A DNA stretch of 64,000 nt from Haloplanus sp. XH21 (GTDB lineage: Archaea > Halobacteriota > Halobacteria > Halobacteriales > Haloferacaceae): positions 868,001 to 932,000 of the forward strand of contig NZ_JALLPL010000001.1 in assembly GCF_023276355.1 (NCBI RefSeq). The letters run 5' to 3'. The notes under the pieces are model-generated. The model saw only the letters and a list, made by a program, of their open reading frames with translations, had not been told where the DNA came from and ran no database searches. Positions within the stretch are counted from its first letter, which is position 1, and every line of letters starts with the position of its first letter. Made by a program: the position numbers and the translations under genes. Positions 8,534-16,775 of the stretch are shown here, in pieces.

Positions 8534-10261
8534 TTACTCGCTGAGGCCGAAGACGGCGACGGTGGAGCCACGACGGCCGCCGTGGAGCCAACCGGAGCCA
8601 CCGACCTGAACCGCGACGTACTGCTTGCCCTCGCCGGGGTCGTACCAGCTGGAGAGCGACGAGCAGATCGGCGCGCCGAGCTGGAACTCCCAGAGTCGGT
8701 CACCGTTCTCGCCGTCGTAGGCGATGATGTGGCCGGTCTGGGTACCCGTGAAGGTCAGGCCGCTTGCGGTCGTGATGGAGCCGCCCCAGAGATAGTCGCT
8801 GGTGACATCCTGGGAGATCCAGTCACGCCAGACCCGTTCACCGGTGGCGGGGTCGACCGCGATGACGGCACTGAGGTTGCCGTTCCAGTTGTCGGGTTCG
8901 TCGACGTCGGGCCAGTCGTTGAGGCCGCCGCCCCAGTAGGTCTGACCCGCTTCGTACTGCGCCTCTTCCCAGAAGATCTCGTGCGGTGCGTTGTTCTGGT
9001 TGAGGTACACGAGTCCCGTTTCGGGGTTGTACGACGGTGGCTGCCAGTCGTTGCCACCGTGTGCGCCAGGAACGAAGGCGACCCGACGGTCCTCGTCCGT
9101 GTGCGGAATCATCTTCCACATGTTGATGTGCTGGGTCGTCTCCTCGGACCGTTCGAGGAGCTGCCCGTTGTTGGCGTCCATCGTGTAGACCCAGGATGTC
9201 TTGCCGGGGCTGATGACGACGTCTTGCGTCTCGCCGTCGCCCATCTCCATGTCGTTGACACGGATCTTGGTCGCCGAGGAGTCGTAGTCCCACACGTCGT
9301 GGGGGGACTCGCCGTAGTGCCACTGGATGGAACCGTCGTCGACGCTGAGCGTCAGCGTCCCGATGGTGTAGCGGTTCGGACCGGGACGGACGGTGCCGTC
9401 GAAGTCCGGACCGGGGTTGCCGACCGGGGCGTGGAGCATGCCGCTCTCGGGGTCGAGCGTCGGCGTCATCCACACCGTACCGGCGCCGTGTTCGTGGGAG
9501 TCGCCGGCCCATTCCTCGGGCGGCGTCGTGTTCGTGCGCCAGATCTCGCTCCCGTCGCTCGGGTTGAGTGCGGCGACGAAGCCGCTGACGCCGTACTCGC
9601 CACCGGCAGAGCCGGTGATGACCTTGCCTTCGTGGACGATCGGAGCCCACGTGGCGGAGTAGCCGATCTCGTGGTCGCCGGTCGACGTGTACCACACCTC
9701 TTCGCCGGTGTATCGGTTGAGTGCGACGACACCGGAGTCGAGCGTGGTCATGAAGACCTTGTCGTTGTGGACGGCGAAGCCACGGTTGTTCGCGTCACAG
9801 CAGAGAAGGAGCCCCTGCGGGTTCGCGTACGTGTAGCTCCAGAGCGTCTCACCGGTGCGGGCGTTGATCGCTTTCGCGTGGTTCGGCCCGTTGGTCTGGT
9901 ACATGACCGGCGGGTCGCCGGGCACGACGATCGGGACGCCTTCCATGCTGGAGGCGACGCCGCTCTGGACCAGGTACTCGAGTTCGAGATTGTCGACGTT
10001 GTCCGGCGTGATGACATCAGCAGAGGTGTGACGCTGCTGCTGATAGCCGCCACCGTACATCAGCCAGCTGGTGGGGTCCTCTTTCGCAGAGGCCTCCCGC
10101 ATGTCCTGGGTGACGTTTTTCTCCGGAATCTGATCGATATCGAACTGCTGGGTGATGGACTCGTCGGGCAGGTTCGTCAGCGTGTACCCGTCCTCGACCT
10201 CCACCATCTCGATGTTCTGTGCGGCCTCTACTGCTTTGTCGTGTTCGTGAATGCTAGCCAT
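8534..10261 (-). CDS. PQQ-dependent alcohol dehydrogenase with lanthanide-type WDYD motif
   Basis: A 575-residue eight-bladed propeller quinoprotein. Repeated tryptophan-docking motifs (GEEVW, GSEIW, GSIQW, GERVW, GDRLW) run through it. The vicinal cysteine pair that shields PQQ is Cys154-Cys155. Metal ligands match methanol/ethanol dehydrogenases: Glu222 (GGEYGVSGF) and Asn282 (VGNPG). The catalytic Asp is Asp325 in HDVWDYD, and Asp327 sits where lanthanide-dependent XoxF/ExaF enzymes have their extra Asp and calcium enzymes have Ala or Ser. It should oxidise a primary alcohol or aldehyde. It has no signal peptide and no cytochrome c domain. Its start lies 4 bases after the stop of the Tat-signal gene at 10265-11185, which may carry it across the membrane. 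The substrate is unknown, and no PQQ synthesis genes are in the window. Confidence 0.9.
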   Translation of the reverse strand: MASIHEHDKAVEAAQNIEMVEVEDGYTLTNLPDESITQQFDIDQIPEKNVTQDMREASAKEDPTSWLMYGGGYQQQRHTSADVITPDNVDNLELEYLVQSGVASSMEGVPIVVPGDPPVMYQTNGPNHAKAINARTGETLWSYTYANPQGLLLCCDANNRGFAVHNDKVFMTTLDSGVVALNRYTGEEVWYTSTGDHEIGYSATWAPIVHEGKVITGSAGGEYGVSGFVAALNPSDGSEIWRTNTTPPEEWAGDSHEHGAGTVWMTPTLDPESGMLHAPVGNPGPDFDGTVRPGPNRYTIGTLTLSVDDGSIQWHYGESPHDVWDYDSSATKIRVNDMEMGDGETQDVVISPGKTSWVYTMDANNGQLLERSEETTQHINMWKMIPHTDEDRRVAFVPGAHGGNDWQPPSYNPETGLVYLNQNNAPHEIFWEEAQYEAGQTYWGGGLNDWPDVDEPDNWNGNLSAVIAVDPATGERVWRDWISQDVTSDYLWGGSITTASGLTFTGTQTGHIIAYDGENGDRLWEFQLGAPICSSLSSWYDPGEGKQYVAVQVGGSGWLHGGRRGSTVAVFGLSE

Positions 10262-10264
10262 GCG

Positions 10265-11185
10265 TTACGCACCTCCCGTGCGTGGGGCGCGCATTTCGTC
10301 CGTGATGCGCATCACATCGTTCGTCAGATCTTCCTGTCCGACGATCATCATCGCCGCGCCAGCGGACAGCGCAGCGGTGAGCTGCGCGTCGCTGAGCTCC
10401 TGAGCGCCGGCGAGATCTTCGGCGGCGCTCGAGAGCAGGTGCAGACCGGCGTACATCTGCTTGAGGTCGCCGTAGTTGTTGTCGAGGATCGTATCCGTCA
10501 GCAGCACCTCGTTCTGCCAGAGATACGTGTCGAGGTAGTCCGTCCACAGCAGCACACCGGCCGCCGATCGCTGGTGGAGCGGAGCGATGTTTGCGGGGTC
10601 GAACCCTTCGACGCCGGCCGGGATGTTCTTCGTCGGCACCCACATGGCCAGGCGTTCCTTGTTGTTGACGACGTTGACGACCGTCGAAGTCAGTTCCTCT
10701 TCACTGTAGCCGAGTTCGTGCAGCGCGGACGCGAGTGCGCCCGTGTTGATGAACTCGCGCGCCGTCGCCCCGATGTGCTCGGGGGTGAACTCCGGAAGGT
10801 GTTCCTCGACGCTCTCGAAGAAGCCGACTTCGACGAGATGCTCGTGGATAGCCCAACCGGGCTCGGCGAGCTGCTGGTACTCCGTGCTTCCCTCGGCCGG
10901 GACGCCCATCGCCCGCAGCTCCGGAAGCCGGGTGATCTGTTCTTCGAGGGAGGCGAGCTCGCTACCGAGCAGACCTGCGTCCAGTTCGCCGGTCAGGTCC
11001 TCGCTGATAGCTTCGCCCATCGCGGCGAGTTCCCCCGCCGCTTCGCCTTCTACTTCGCCCCTGAGATCGCTCAGGGTGAACTCACTACCTGCTGCCACTG
11101 CGCCGGTGAGCCCGACGACCTTGAGGAACTGTCGACGATCCTCTTGGCCGATTTCGGGCATTCCGTCGTTTACATATTGCGACAT
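10265..11185 (-). CDS. Tat-signal partner of the PQQ dehydrogenase, family unknown
   Basis: A 306-residue, mostly helical protein with a twin-arginine signal at residues 17-37 (DRRQFLKVVGLTG, then AVAAG). The mature part is acidic, with aromatic-rich stretches (PGWAIHEHLVEVGFF and WTDYLDTYLWQNEV) and no recognisable cofactor motif. It is the first gene of the operon and is separated from the PQQ dehydrogenase by 3 bases. By analogy with hydrogenase small subunits, it may form a complex with the signal-less dehydrogenase before Tat export. I do not recognise the family. Confidence 0.75.
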   Translation of the reverse strand: MSQYVNDGMPEIGQEDRRQFLKVVGLTGAVAAGSEFTLSDLRGEVEGEAAGELAAMGEAISEDLTGELDAGLLGSELASLEEQITRLPELRAMGVPAEGSTEYQQLAEPGWAIHEHLVEVGFFESVEEHLPEFTPEHIGATAREFINTGALASALHELGYSEEELTSTVVNVVNNKERLAMWVPTKNIPAGVEGFDPANIAPLHQRSAAGVLLWTDYLDTYLWQNEVLLTDTILDNNYGDLKQMYAGLHLLSSAAEDLAGAQELSDAQLTAALSAGAAMMIVGQEDLTNDVMRITDEMRAPRTGGA

Positions 11186-11219
11186 GCCATACCACTCCGT
11201 ACGTAGCGTAGGAATTGTC

Positions 11220-11229
11220 TATATTTAAC
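11220..11229 (-). promoter_or_regulatory. TATA box of the PQQ dehydrogenase operon
   Basis: GTTAAATATA on the minus strand is about 35-44 bases before the ATG at 11185, giving a short leader. It lies in a markedly AT-rich patch (11216-11285). Confidence 0.55.
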
Positions 11230-11230
11230 T

Positions 11231-11248
11231 TTGTGATATATTTCACAA
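11231..11248. promoter_or_regulatory. 18-bp palindrome abutting the PQQ operon TATA box
   Basis: TTGTGATATATTTCACAA is an inverted repeat with 6-bp arms (TTGTGA and TCACAA). It lies immediately upstream of the TATA box on the minus strand, over the TFB-recognition region. It is a candidate operator for a dimeric regulator. Confidence 0.5.
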
Positions 11249-11351
11249 TTTAGGATGTTAATTAAATTAGTCTGTATAAGGGGATATAGAGCGAAACGTC
11301 GTAGCCGCGAGAATGGGAGCGTCTAGCCGCTGTTTGCCGAATTTGTTCGCG

Positions 11352-11867
11352 TTATCGGACCGTGATATGGCCTATCATGCCCGAGGCTGCGTGGGGCACG
11401 CAGACGTACGTGTACTCGCCGGTGACTTCGAAGGTATGGCGGTAGGTCGTTCCTGCTTCGTCGAGCGAGACGTGGTTGATTTCGTCGCCCGAGATGTCGT
11501 AGCTCGCGAACGGGTCAGCCCCTTCGGGGAGTTCGACGTCGCTGTGGGCGTCGGGATGCCCCGAGACGTTGTGGCCGCCGGAGTCGAAAACCCACTCGAC
11601 GGTGTCGCCCTGGGAAACAGCGGTGTTCGCAGGGTCGAACTCGAGGCTGCCACCGGGACCGACGGTGATCGTCGCGTCTGCCGGTTCCGAGGGCGTCGAT
11701 GTCGGCGTCGCTGTTTCCGTTGCCGTTGCCGTCGCCGTTTCCGTCGGCGTTGCCGTTGTCTCACCGTTTCCGCCGAAACATCCAGCGATTCCGGCGAGTG
11801 AAACACTGGCGACCGTCGCTGCGAACTTTCGTCGTGACAGAACCTCTTTCGGCTGCTTTGAGACCAT
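11352..11867 (-). CDS. Halocyanin-like blue copper lipoprotein
   Basis: A 171-residue protein. It has a Tat signal (SRRKFAATVA) and a lipobox with Cys30 (AGC) for lipid anchoring. A Thr/Pro/Glu linker follows, then a plastocyanin-like domain from about residue 65. Type 1 copper ligands are His99, Cys156, His159 and Met164 (CVPHAASGM). It is a mobile or membrane-tethered one-electron carrier on the outside of the cytoplasmic membrane. Its neighbour is the PQQ dehydrogenase operon on the same strand, so it is a plausible electron acceptor. Confidence 0.88.
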   Translation of the reverse strand: MVSKQPKEVLSRRKFAATVASVSLAGIAGCFGGNGETTATPTETATATATETATPTSTPSEPADATITVGPGGSLEFDPANTAVSQGDTVEWVFDSGGHNVSGHPDAHSDVELPEGADPFASYDISGDEINHVSLDEAGTTYRHTFEVTGEYTYVCVPHAASGMIGHITVR

Positions 11868-11889
11868 CGAGTCGAACTTCGCTTTCGGG

Positions 11890-11899
11890 GCAATAAATG
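11890..11899 (-). promoter_or_regulatory. TATA box of the halocyanin gene
   Basis: CATTTATTG on the minus strand is about 27 bases before the halocyanin start codon at 11867. Confidence 0.5.
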
Positions 11900-11978
11900 T
11901 GGTGAAAATCCGTCAGTGACTCCCACACACGGCCAGAAGTGTACCTCTATCTATACGACAGCGGACGGTCGCCCGCAG

Positions 11979-11986
11979 TTTATATA
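11979..11986 (+). promoter_or_regulatory. TATA box of the HTH-THI5 regulator gene
   Basis: TTTATATA is centred 27 bases before the GTG start at 12010, so the transcript should be leaderless and the GTG start is well supported. Confidence 0.65.
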
Positions 11987-12009
11987 CCCTGTAGCGCCAA
12001 AGGGCGAGC

Positions 12010-13293
12010 GTGCGAATTCGAGAGTTTCCGGTCCTCGGCGACGAGGACGAACGGACGGTCGAGACGTTCGCCGCCGGTCTCGACCGCGAGGCGGCACGCG
12101 TCCTGGCGTATCTGGTCGGTCGCGAGGAGTCCGACCGGTTCGCCGACGAAGCGGCCTCGCGGCTCGCCGTCCGCGTCGGCGTCGACCTCGGCCGCGGCCG
12201 CGTCTCCGACGCGCTGTCGACGCTCACGGAGCAGGGGCTGATCGCGGAGACGACCGTCGAGAGCGAAGCCCCGGGGCGGCCGCCGAAAGGCTGGCGCGCC
12301 GCGGACGGCCGCGACTCGACGGGCACGCACGTTCGTGCCCACCACTCCGCGGCGTTGCTCGACCGCGCGGCGACCGTCGGCTCGGCTCTCGGCGACGACA
12401 TCGCTGTCGACACCACCGGCCCGGCGCCGGACGACCGGGACGCGGGCGCCCTCGACATCGGCCTCAACTGGGAGCCAAACGGGCTCCACGCCCCGCTGTT
12501 TGCCGGCGCCTACGCCGACCACGGCGTCGACGTGACGCTCACCGGCTGTCGGGGATCGCGTGCGGCGCTCTCGGCCGTCGCCGACGGCGATGTCGACATC
12601 GGCCTCACCGGCGCCGCCACACTTCTTCGCGCGCACGAGGCGGGTCACGACCTCGTCCCGCTCGCGCTGTACTACCAGCGCGCGATGGTGGTGCTCTACA
12701 CGACGCGATCGGTCTTCGGCGGGCCGCTCCGGAGCGTCGAGGATATCCGCGGCCGTCGGGTCGCCATGCCTGACGGCTCCGAAACCGGCGCGCTCGGCCG
12801 CCTGTTCCTCTCTCAGGCCGGCGTCGTCGACGACGTGACCGTCGTCAGAGCCGACGGCGAGGAGCGCGAGGCACTGCTCGGCGGCGACGCCGACGTGGCG
12901 ACCGGCGTCTTCACCGACCCGCTCGAACTGGAGGCGGCGGGTCACGACGTGGACTCCGTGCTCGTCGCCGATCACTTCCCCGTCCCCGGTCCCGCGTTCG
13001 TCGTCGACCGCGAGACGCTCCGGGAACGCCCCGACGCAGTCCGTGGGTTCCTGGAGGGAACGATGGCGGGGTGGACCGCTGCGCGACTGGATCCCGCGGC
13101 CGCCGTCGACGCCGTCGTCGACCGCAACGGCGAACCGCCCGCGGCCGAACGCCGCAAACTCGAGCAGGCGATCGACCGCTTTGCGGACAGCGACGCCGTG
13201 GACAAACACGGCTGGGGCTGGCACTCCGTCGAAACGTGGCAGCGACTCGCGATCGCTCTCGAACAGGCGGACGCCCTCGGGATCCCACCATGA
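12010..13293 (+). CDS. Winged-helix regulator fused to a THI5/ThiY ligand-binding domain
   Basis: A 427-residue protein. Residues about 1-100 form a winged-helix DNA-binding domain (DREAARVLAYLVGREES, then RVSDALSTLTEQGLI and a wing rich in Gly/Pro/Lys). Residues about 140-427 form a complete NMT1/THI5 binding domain (LNWEPNGLHAPLFAGAYADH) without any signal peptide. This is a one-component regulator whose sensor is a substrate-binding-protein fold. It is the first gene of an operon with an ABC ATPase and permease (ATGA overlap), so it presumably senses the transported ligand, perhaps a thiamine pyrimidine precursor. The start is GTG. Confidence 0.85.
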   Translation: MRIREFPVLGDEDERTVETFAAGLDREAARVLAYLVGREESDRFADEAASRLAVRVGVDLGRGRVSDALSTLTEQGLIAETTVESEAPGRPPKGWRAADGRDSTGTHVRAHHSAALLDRAATVGSALGDDIAVDTTGPAPDDRDAGALDIGLNWEPNGLHAPLFAGAYADHGVDVTLTGCRGSRAALSAVADGDVDIGLTGAATLLRAHEAGHDLVPLALYYQRAMVVLYTTRSVFGGPLRSVEDIRGRRVAMPDGSETGALGRLFLSQAGVVDDVTVVRADGEEREALLGGDADVATGVFTDPLELEAAGHDVDSVLVADHFPVPGPAFVVDRETLRERPDAVRGFLEGTMAGWTAARLDPAAAVDAVVDRNGEPPAAERRKLEQAIDRFADSDAVDKHGWGWHSVETWQRLAIALEQADALGIPP

Positions 13294-14069
13294 TCTCCGT
13301 CGACAACCTCTCCGTGAGCTACGGCGACCTCCGCGCGCTCGACGCTGTCTCGCTCGATATCGCCGACGGCGAGTTCGTCACCATTGTCGGCCCGTCCGGC
13401 TGTGGCAAGACCACGCTCCTGCGGACCATCGGCGGCCTCGAAACGCCGACGACGGGCCACGTCAGCGTCGACGGCGACCCGCCCGAAGTCGCCCAGTCGG
13501 CCGCCCGCCTCGGCTTCGTCTTCCAGGATCACACCCTCCTCCCCTGGAAGACGGCCCTGGAGAACGTCACGTTCCTCCGCCGGATGGCGGGGAAGGACCC
13601 CGACCCCACCGGCGCCCGTGAACTGCTGGCGACGACCGGCCTCGACGGCTTCGAGGACGCCCGCCCCGCCGAACTCTCCGGGGGGATGAAACAGCGCGTC
13701 GCCATCGCACGGGCCATCCACCTCGGCGCCGACGTGTTGCTCATGGACGAGCCGTTCGGCGAACTCGACGAGATCACCCGCGACGAGATGGGGGTCGAAA
13801 TCCTCCGCCTGTGGCGCGAGAACCGCAAGACGGTCGTCTTCGTCACCCACAGCGTCCCCGAGGCGGTCTTCCTCGGTGACCGCTGCCTCGTCGTTTCGGG
13901 CGACGACCGTCCAGACGCCGGGTCGACGACCGGCGACGGCGCCCCCGGCCGCATCGTCGGGGAGTTCGACATCGACCTCCCCCGCCCCCGCGACGAGTCG
14001 GTGTTCGGCTCCGAGGCGTTCGGCACCCAGGTCGCCCGGGTGCGCCGCGCGCTCCACGGCGACCGATGA
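13290..14069 (+). CDS. ABC transporter ATP-binding protein (NitT/TauT/ThiZ type)
   Basis: A 259-residue ATPase. The ATG at 13290 overlaps the stop of the regulator. All ABC motifs are present: Walker A GPSGCGKTT, Q-loop FQDHTLLPW, signature LSGGMKQR, Walker B VLLMDEPFGELDE, and the switch His in FVTHS. It energises uptake by the permeases at 14066-14821 and probably 14861-15658. The C-terminal 50 residues are acidic and specific to this group. Confidence 0.9.
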   Translation: MISVDNLSVSYGDLRALDAVSLDIADGEFVTIVGPSGCGKTTLLRTIGGLETPTTGHVSVDGDPPEVAQSAARLGFVFQDHTLLPWKTALENVTFLRRMAGKDPDPTGARELLATTGLDGFEDARPAELSGGMKQRVAIARAIHLGADVLLMDEPFGELDEITRDEMGVEILRLWRENRKTVVFVTHSVPEAVFLGDRCLVVSGDDRPDAGSTTGDGAPGRIVGEFDIDLPRPRDESVFGSEAFGTQVARVRRALHGDR

Positions 14070-14821
14070 GCGTCGCGGACCGCGTCCCGCTCCCGGACGT
14101 GGTGTTGCCGGTGTCGGCGCTGGTCGCCGCCGTCGCGGGCTGGTGGGCACTCGTCGTCGGCTTCGCGGTTCCTCCCTACCTGCTCCCCTCGCCGACAGCC
14201 GTGGCCACGCGCCTCGTCGACAACCCCGACCTGTATCTGTCCCACGCGACGGAGACGCTCCGAAAGATCGTCGCGGGCGGCGCGGCCGGCATCGCCGTCG
14301 GGTTCTCGCTCGCGCTCGTCGTCTCGGCGGTGCCCGTTCTCCGGCGGGCGATCTACCCCTATCTCGTCGCCGCCCGTGTCCTGCCGAAAATCGCCATCGC
14401 GCCCATCTTCCTCATCTACTTCGGCGTCGGCTTCGGAACGGCCGTGCTCTTCGTCGCGCTCGTCGTCTTCTTCCCCGTCGTCGTCGGGACGGCGGCGGGC
14501 CTCGACCGCACGCCCGACGCCCACCTCGATCTGTTGCGGTCGGTCGACGCCGATCCGCTCCGGACCTTCCTGGCCGTCCGCCTCCCGCACGCACTGCCGG
14601 ATGTCTTCGCGGGCGTGAAACAGGCGGTCACGCTCGCGGTGGTCGGCGCCGTCGTCGCCGAGTGGATCCTCTCGAACGACGGACTGGGCGCGCTGATCCT
14701 CGTCGCCTCCGAGAACGTCCAGGTGGACGTGATGCTCGCGGCGCTGGTCGTCCTCCTCCCGATGGGACTCTTGCTCTACGGCGGCGTGACGCTCTGCCAG
14801 CGCGCCGTCTCCTGGCAGTGA
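14066..14821 (+). CDS. ABC transporter permease (NitT/TauT/ThiX type)
   Basis: A 251-residue membrane protein with about six transmembrane helices. The EAA loop that docks on the ATPase is visible (LLRSVDADPLRTFLAVRLPH, then ALPDVFAGVK). It overlaps the ATPase gene by 4 bases. Family members carry nitrate, sulfonates, taurine or thiamine precursors; the THI5-type binding proteins on either side favour a thiamine-related or similar heterocyclic ligand. Confidence 0.88.
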   Translation: MSVADRVPLPDVVLPVSALVAAVAGWWALVVGFAVPPYLLPSPTAVATRLVDNPDLYLSHATETLRKIVAGGAAGIAVGFSLALVVSAVPVLRRAIYPYLVAARVLPKIAIAPIFLIYFGVGFGTAVLFVALVVFFPVVVGTAAGLDRTPDAHLDLLRSVDADPLRTFLAVRLPHALPDVFAGVKQAVTLAVVGAVVAEWILSNDGLGALILVASENVQVDVMLAALVVLLPMGLLLYGGVTLCQRAVSWQ

Positions 14822-14860
14822 TTCGGTGACGACGCACGGTGACGTGTTACGGCCGGCGCG

Positions 14861-15658
14861 TCAGCCCCAGTCGAGGCGCCGTTCGATCGTTGCGGGGACG
14901 AGATAGAACCCCAGACCGAGCAGCGTCAGCGCTCCGAGCGCGGCGAAGGTGGTACTGGTCCGCAGATACTCCGCGCTGTCGAACAGCTGATACCCCAGCC
15001 CCGTCTGGAGCGTGAGAAACTCCGCGACGACGGTGCCGACGACCGCAAGCGCCGCGGCGAGTTTCACGCCGGCGAAGACGCTCGGCGCGGCCGCGGGCAC
15101 GCGAACCCGGAGGAACACGCGACGGGGCGGCGCGTCGACGGAGCGGGCGAGGTCGGTGTACTCCTGGGGCACCGTCCGGAGTCCGTCGACCGACGCGATG
15201 GCGACCGGGAACACCGTCATGGTGGTGACGAGCAGTGCGCGCGCGAGGATCCCGTCGCCGATCCAGAGGAAGACGAGCGGCGCGATGGCGATCAGCGGCG
15301 CGATACGGAGCGCGATCAGATACGGATGCACCACCGCGGCGGCCACCCGCGAGCCGACCATCGCGAACGCCAGCGCGAGGCCGACGGCGACGCCGCCGGC
15401 GAGGCCGAGACCGGCCGTCACCGCCGTCGTGGCCGCGGCCGCGAGCAGCGTCTCGCGGGCGGCCATCCCGGCCACCACCACGTCGACCGGCGAGGGCAGG
15501 ATCACGCTCGGGACCCCCGTCGCGGCGACGAACCGCTGCCATCCGCCGACGGCGACCGCGAACACGACCGCCGGGGGCCAGACGGCGCTGAACGCCGACC
15601 GGAGCGTGTCGCCGCCCACCGGCCCGATTCCCCGGCGTCGGCGGTCGTTCGTCGCCAT
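14861..15658 (-). CDS. Second ABC transporter permease of the same family
   Basis: A 265-residue protein with about six transmembrane helices and an EAA loop (LARSVDAPPRRVFLRVRVPA). The ATG at 15658 overlaps the stop of the lipoprotein gene; a longer open frame upstream is only a shadow of that gene. It converges on the other permease with a 39-base gap. No second ATPase is present, so it probably shares the ATPase at 13290, possibly as a heterodimer with the 14066 permease. Confidence 0.85.
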   Translation of the reverse strand: MATNDRRRRGIGPVGGDTLRSAFSAVWPPAVVFAVAVGGWQRFVAATGVPSVILPSPVDVVVAGMAARETLLAAAATTAVTAGLGLAGGVAVGLALAFAMVGSRVAAAVVHPYLIALRIAPLIAIAPLVFLWIGDGILARALLVTTMTVFPVAIASVDGLRTVPQEYTDLARSVDAPPRRVFLRVRVPAAAPSVFAGVKLAAALAVVGTVVAEFLTLQTGLGYQLFDSAEYLRTSTTFAALGALTLLGLGFYLVPATIERRLDWG

Positions 15659-16722
15659 CAGACCATGTCGGCGTAGGAACCCACGGACTCGGCGTCGGTG
15701 TCGAGATACTCGTTCGTCCAGACGGCGTCGGGATCGATGTCGCCGTCGAGGGCGCCCGCGTCGGCGAGCGCGTCGTGGATCACGCGCCAGGGTTCGGCCT
15801 GGCTCCACCCCCAGCCGTGCTCCCTGACCGCGTCGCTGAGGGCGAACTCCGCGGCCATCGTCTCCCACTTCCGGCGCTGTTGGGCGTGCGACTCCTCGAG
15901 GACGCCGTTGGCCTCGACGAGGATGTCCGTCGCCTCGCCCGGTCGCTGGTGGGCCCACGCCGCGCCGCGGGCGGTTCCCCGGAGGAACGCCCGGACGGCG
16001 TCCGGGTTCGATCCGGCCCACTCCCGGTTCGTGGCGATCACGTGCCCGTAGGACGGGATGGTGTCGCCGACGGCGAGGCTGTCGACGGTGTAGCCCTGGG
16101 CTCCGGCGCTGATGGCGTCGCCGAAGACCCCGCCCGCGGCGTCGACGTTCCCCGAGAGGAGTTGCTGGACCGTGTCGTACCCCGTATCGACCATCTCCAC
16201 GTCCTCACGGACGCCTGCCTCCTCCAGCAGGAGTTCCGTGAGCATCCGGACCATGCCCGGCCCGGTCCCCACCGTCTTGCCGGCGAGCTGATCGGCGTTC
16301 GATAGCTCGCCGCCGAACGTCTCGCGGGTCGAAAACACCACGGCCGGACTCTTCTGCATCACGACGCCGACCGACTGCGGCGAGAGGTCGCGGCTGTTGA
16401 TGTTCAGCACCTGGTCGCTGCTGCTAACCGCGAACTTGGCGTTGCCGAGGCCCGCCTGCTTCGCCGAGAACGTCGAACCCTCTCCCGACTTGATAGACGA
16501 GAGCGTCAATCCCTCCTCCTCGTAGAACCCGTTTTCCTTCGCGACGAAGTAGGGAACGTGGAGACCGCTCGGCTTCCAGTTGAGCAGTAGGGACGCCTCG
16601 CCCGGAATCGCCGTCCTCGTCGTGGTCCCTGCGGCGTTCGTTCCGCCGCATCCCGCGAGCCCAGTCGCCCCCGCCGCGCCCGCCGCGACGAGAAAGCGCC
16701 GTCTCGTCGGCGTCTGTCTCAT
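15658..16722 (-). CDS. ThiY-like ABC substrate-binding lipoprotein
   Basis: A 354-residue protein with a Tat signal (TRRRFLVAAGAAG) and lipobox (LAGC, Cys25), so it is an extracytoplasmic lipid-anchored binding protein. The mature part begins LLLNWKPSGLHVPYFVAKEN and follows the NMT1/THI5/ThiY pattern through GWGWSQAEPW. The same GWGW motif occurs in the HTH-fused regulator, so the two probably bind the same ligand. It is the first gene of the minus-strand half of the transporter. Confidence 0.9.
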   Translation of the reverse strand: MRQTPTRRRFLVAAGAAGATGLAGCGGTNAAGTTTRTAIPGEASLLLNWKPSGLHVPYFVAKENGFYEEEGLTLSSIKSGEGSTFSAKQAGLGNAKFAVSSSDQVLNINSRDLSPQSVGVVMQKSPAVVFSTRETFGGELSNADQLAGKTVGTGPGMVRMLTELLLEEAGVREDVEMVDTGYDTVQQLLSGNVDAAGGVFGDAISAGAQGYTVDSLAVGDTIPSYGHVIATNREWAGSNPDAVRAFLRGTARGAAWAHQRPGEATDILVEANGVLEESHAQQRRKWETMAAEFALSDAVREHGWGWSQAEPWRVIHDALADAGALDGDIDPDAVWTNEYLDTDAESVGSYADMV

Positions 16723-16744
16723 AGCCGGCTATCAGGACACGGTT

Positions 16745-16758
16745 GAAATAAAAATTCC
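16745..16758 (-). promoter_or_regulatory. TATA box of the ThiY-like operon
   Basis: AATTTTTATTTC on the minus strand is about 25-35 bases before the start codon at 16722. Confidence 0.55.
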
Positions 16759-16775
16759 GGTGGAAGGTTTATATA

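Noticed and set aside
8582-11206. An 874-codon plus-strand open frame opposite the PQQ operon
   Set aside because: Shadow of two genes with strong motifs; the composition is not protein-like.
14861-16021. A longer start for the second permease
   Set aside because: The extra 121 codons are antisense-frame readings inside the lipoprotein gene; the ATG at 15658 overlaps its stop and begins the permease.
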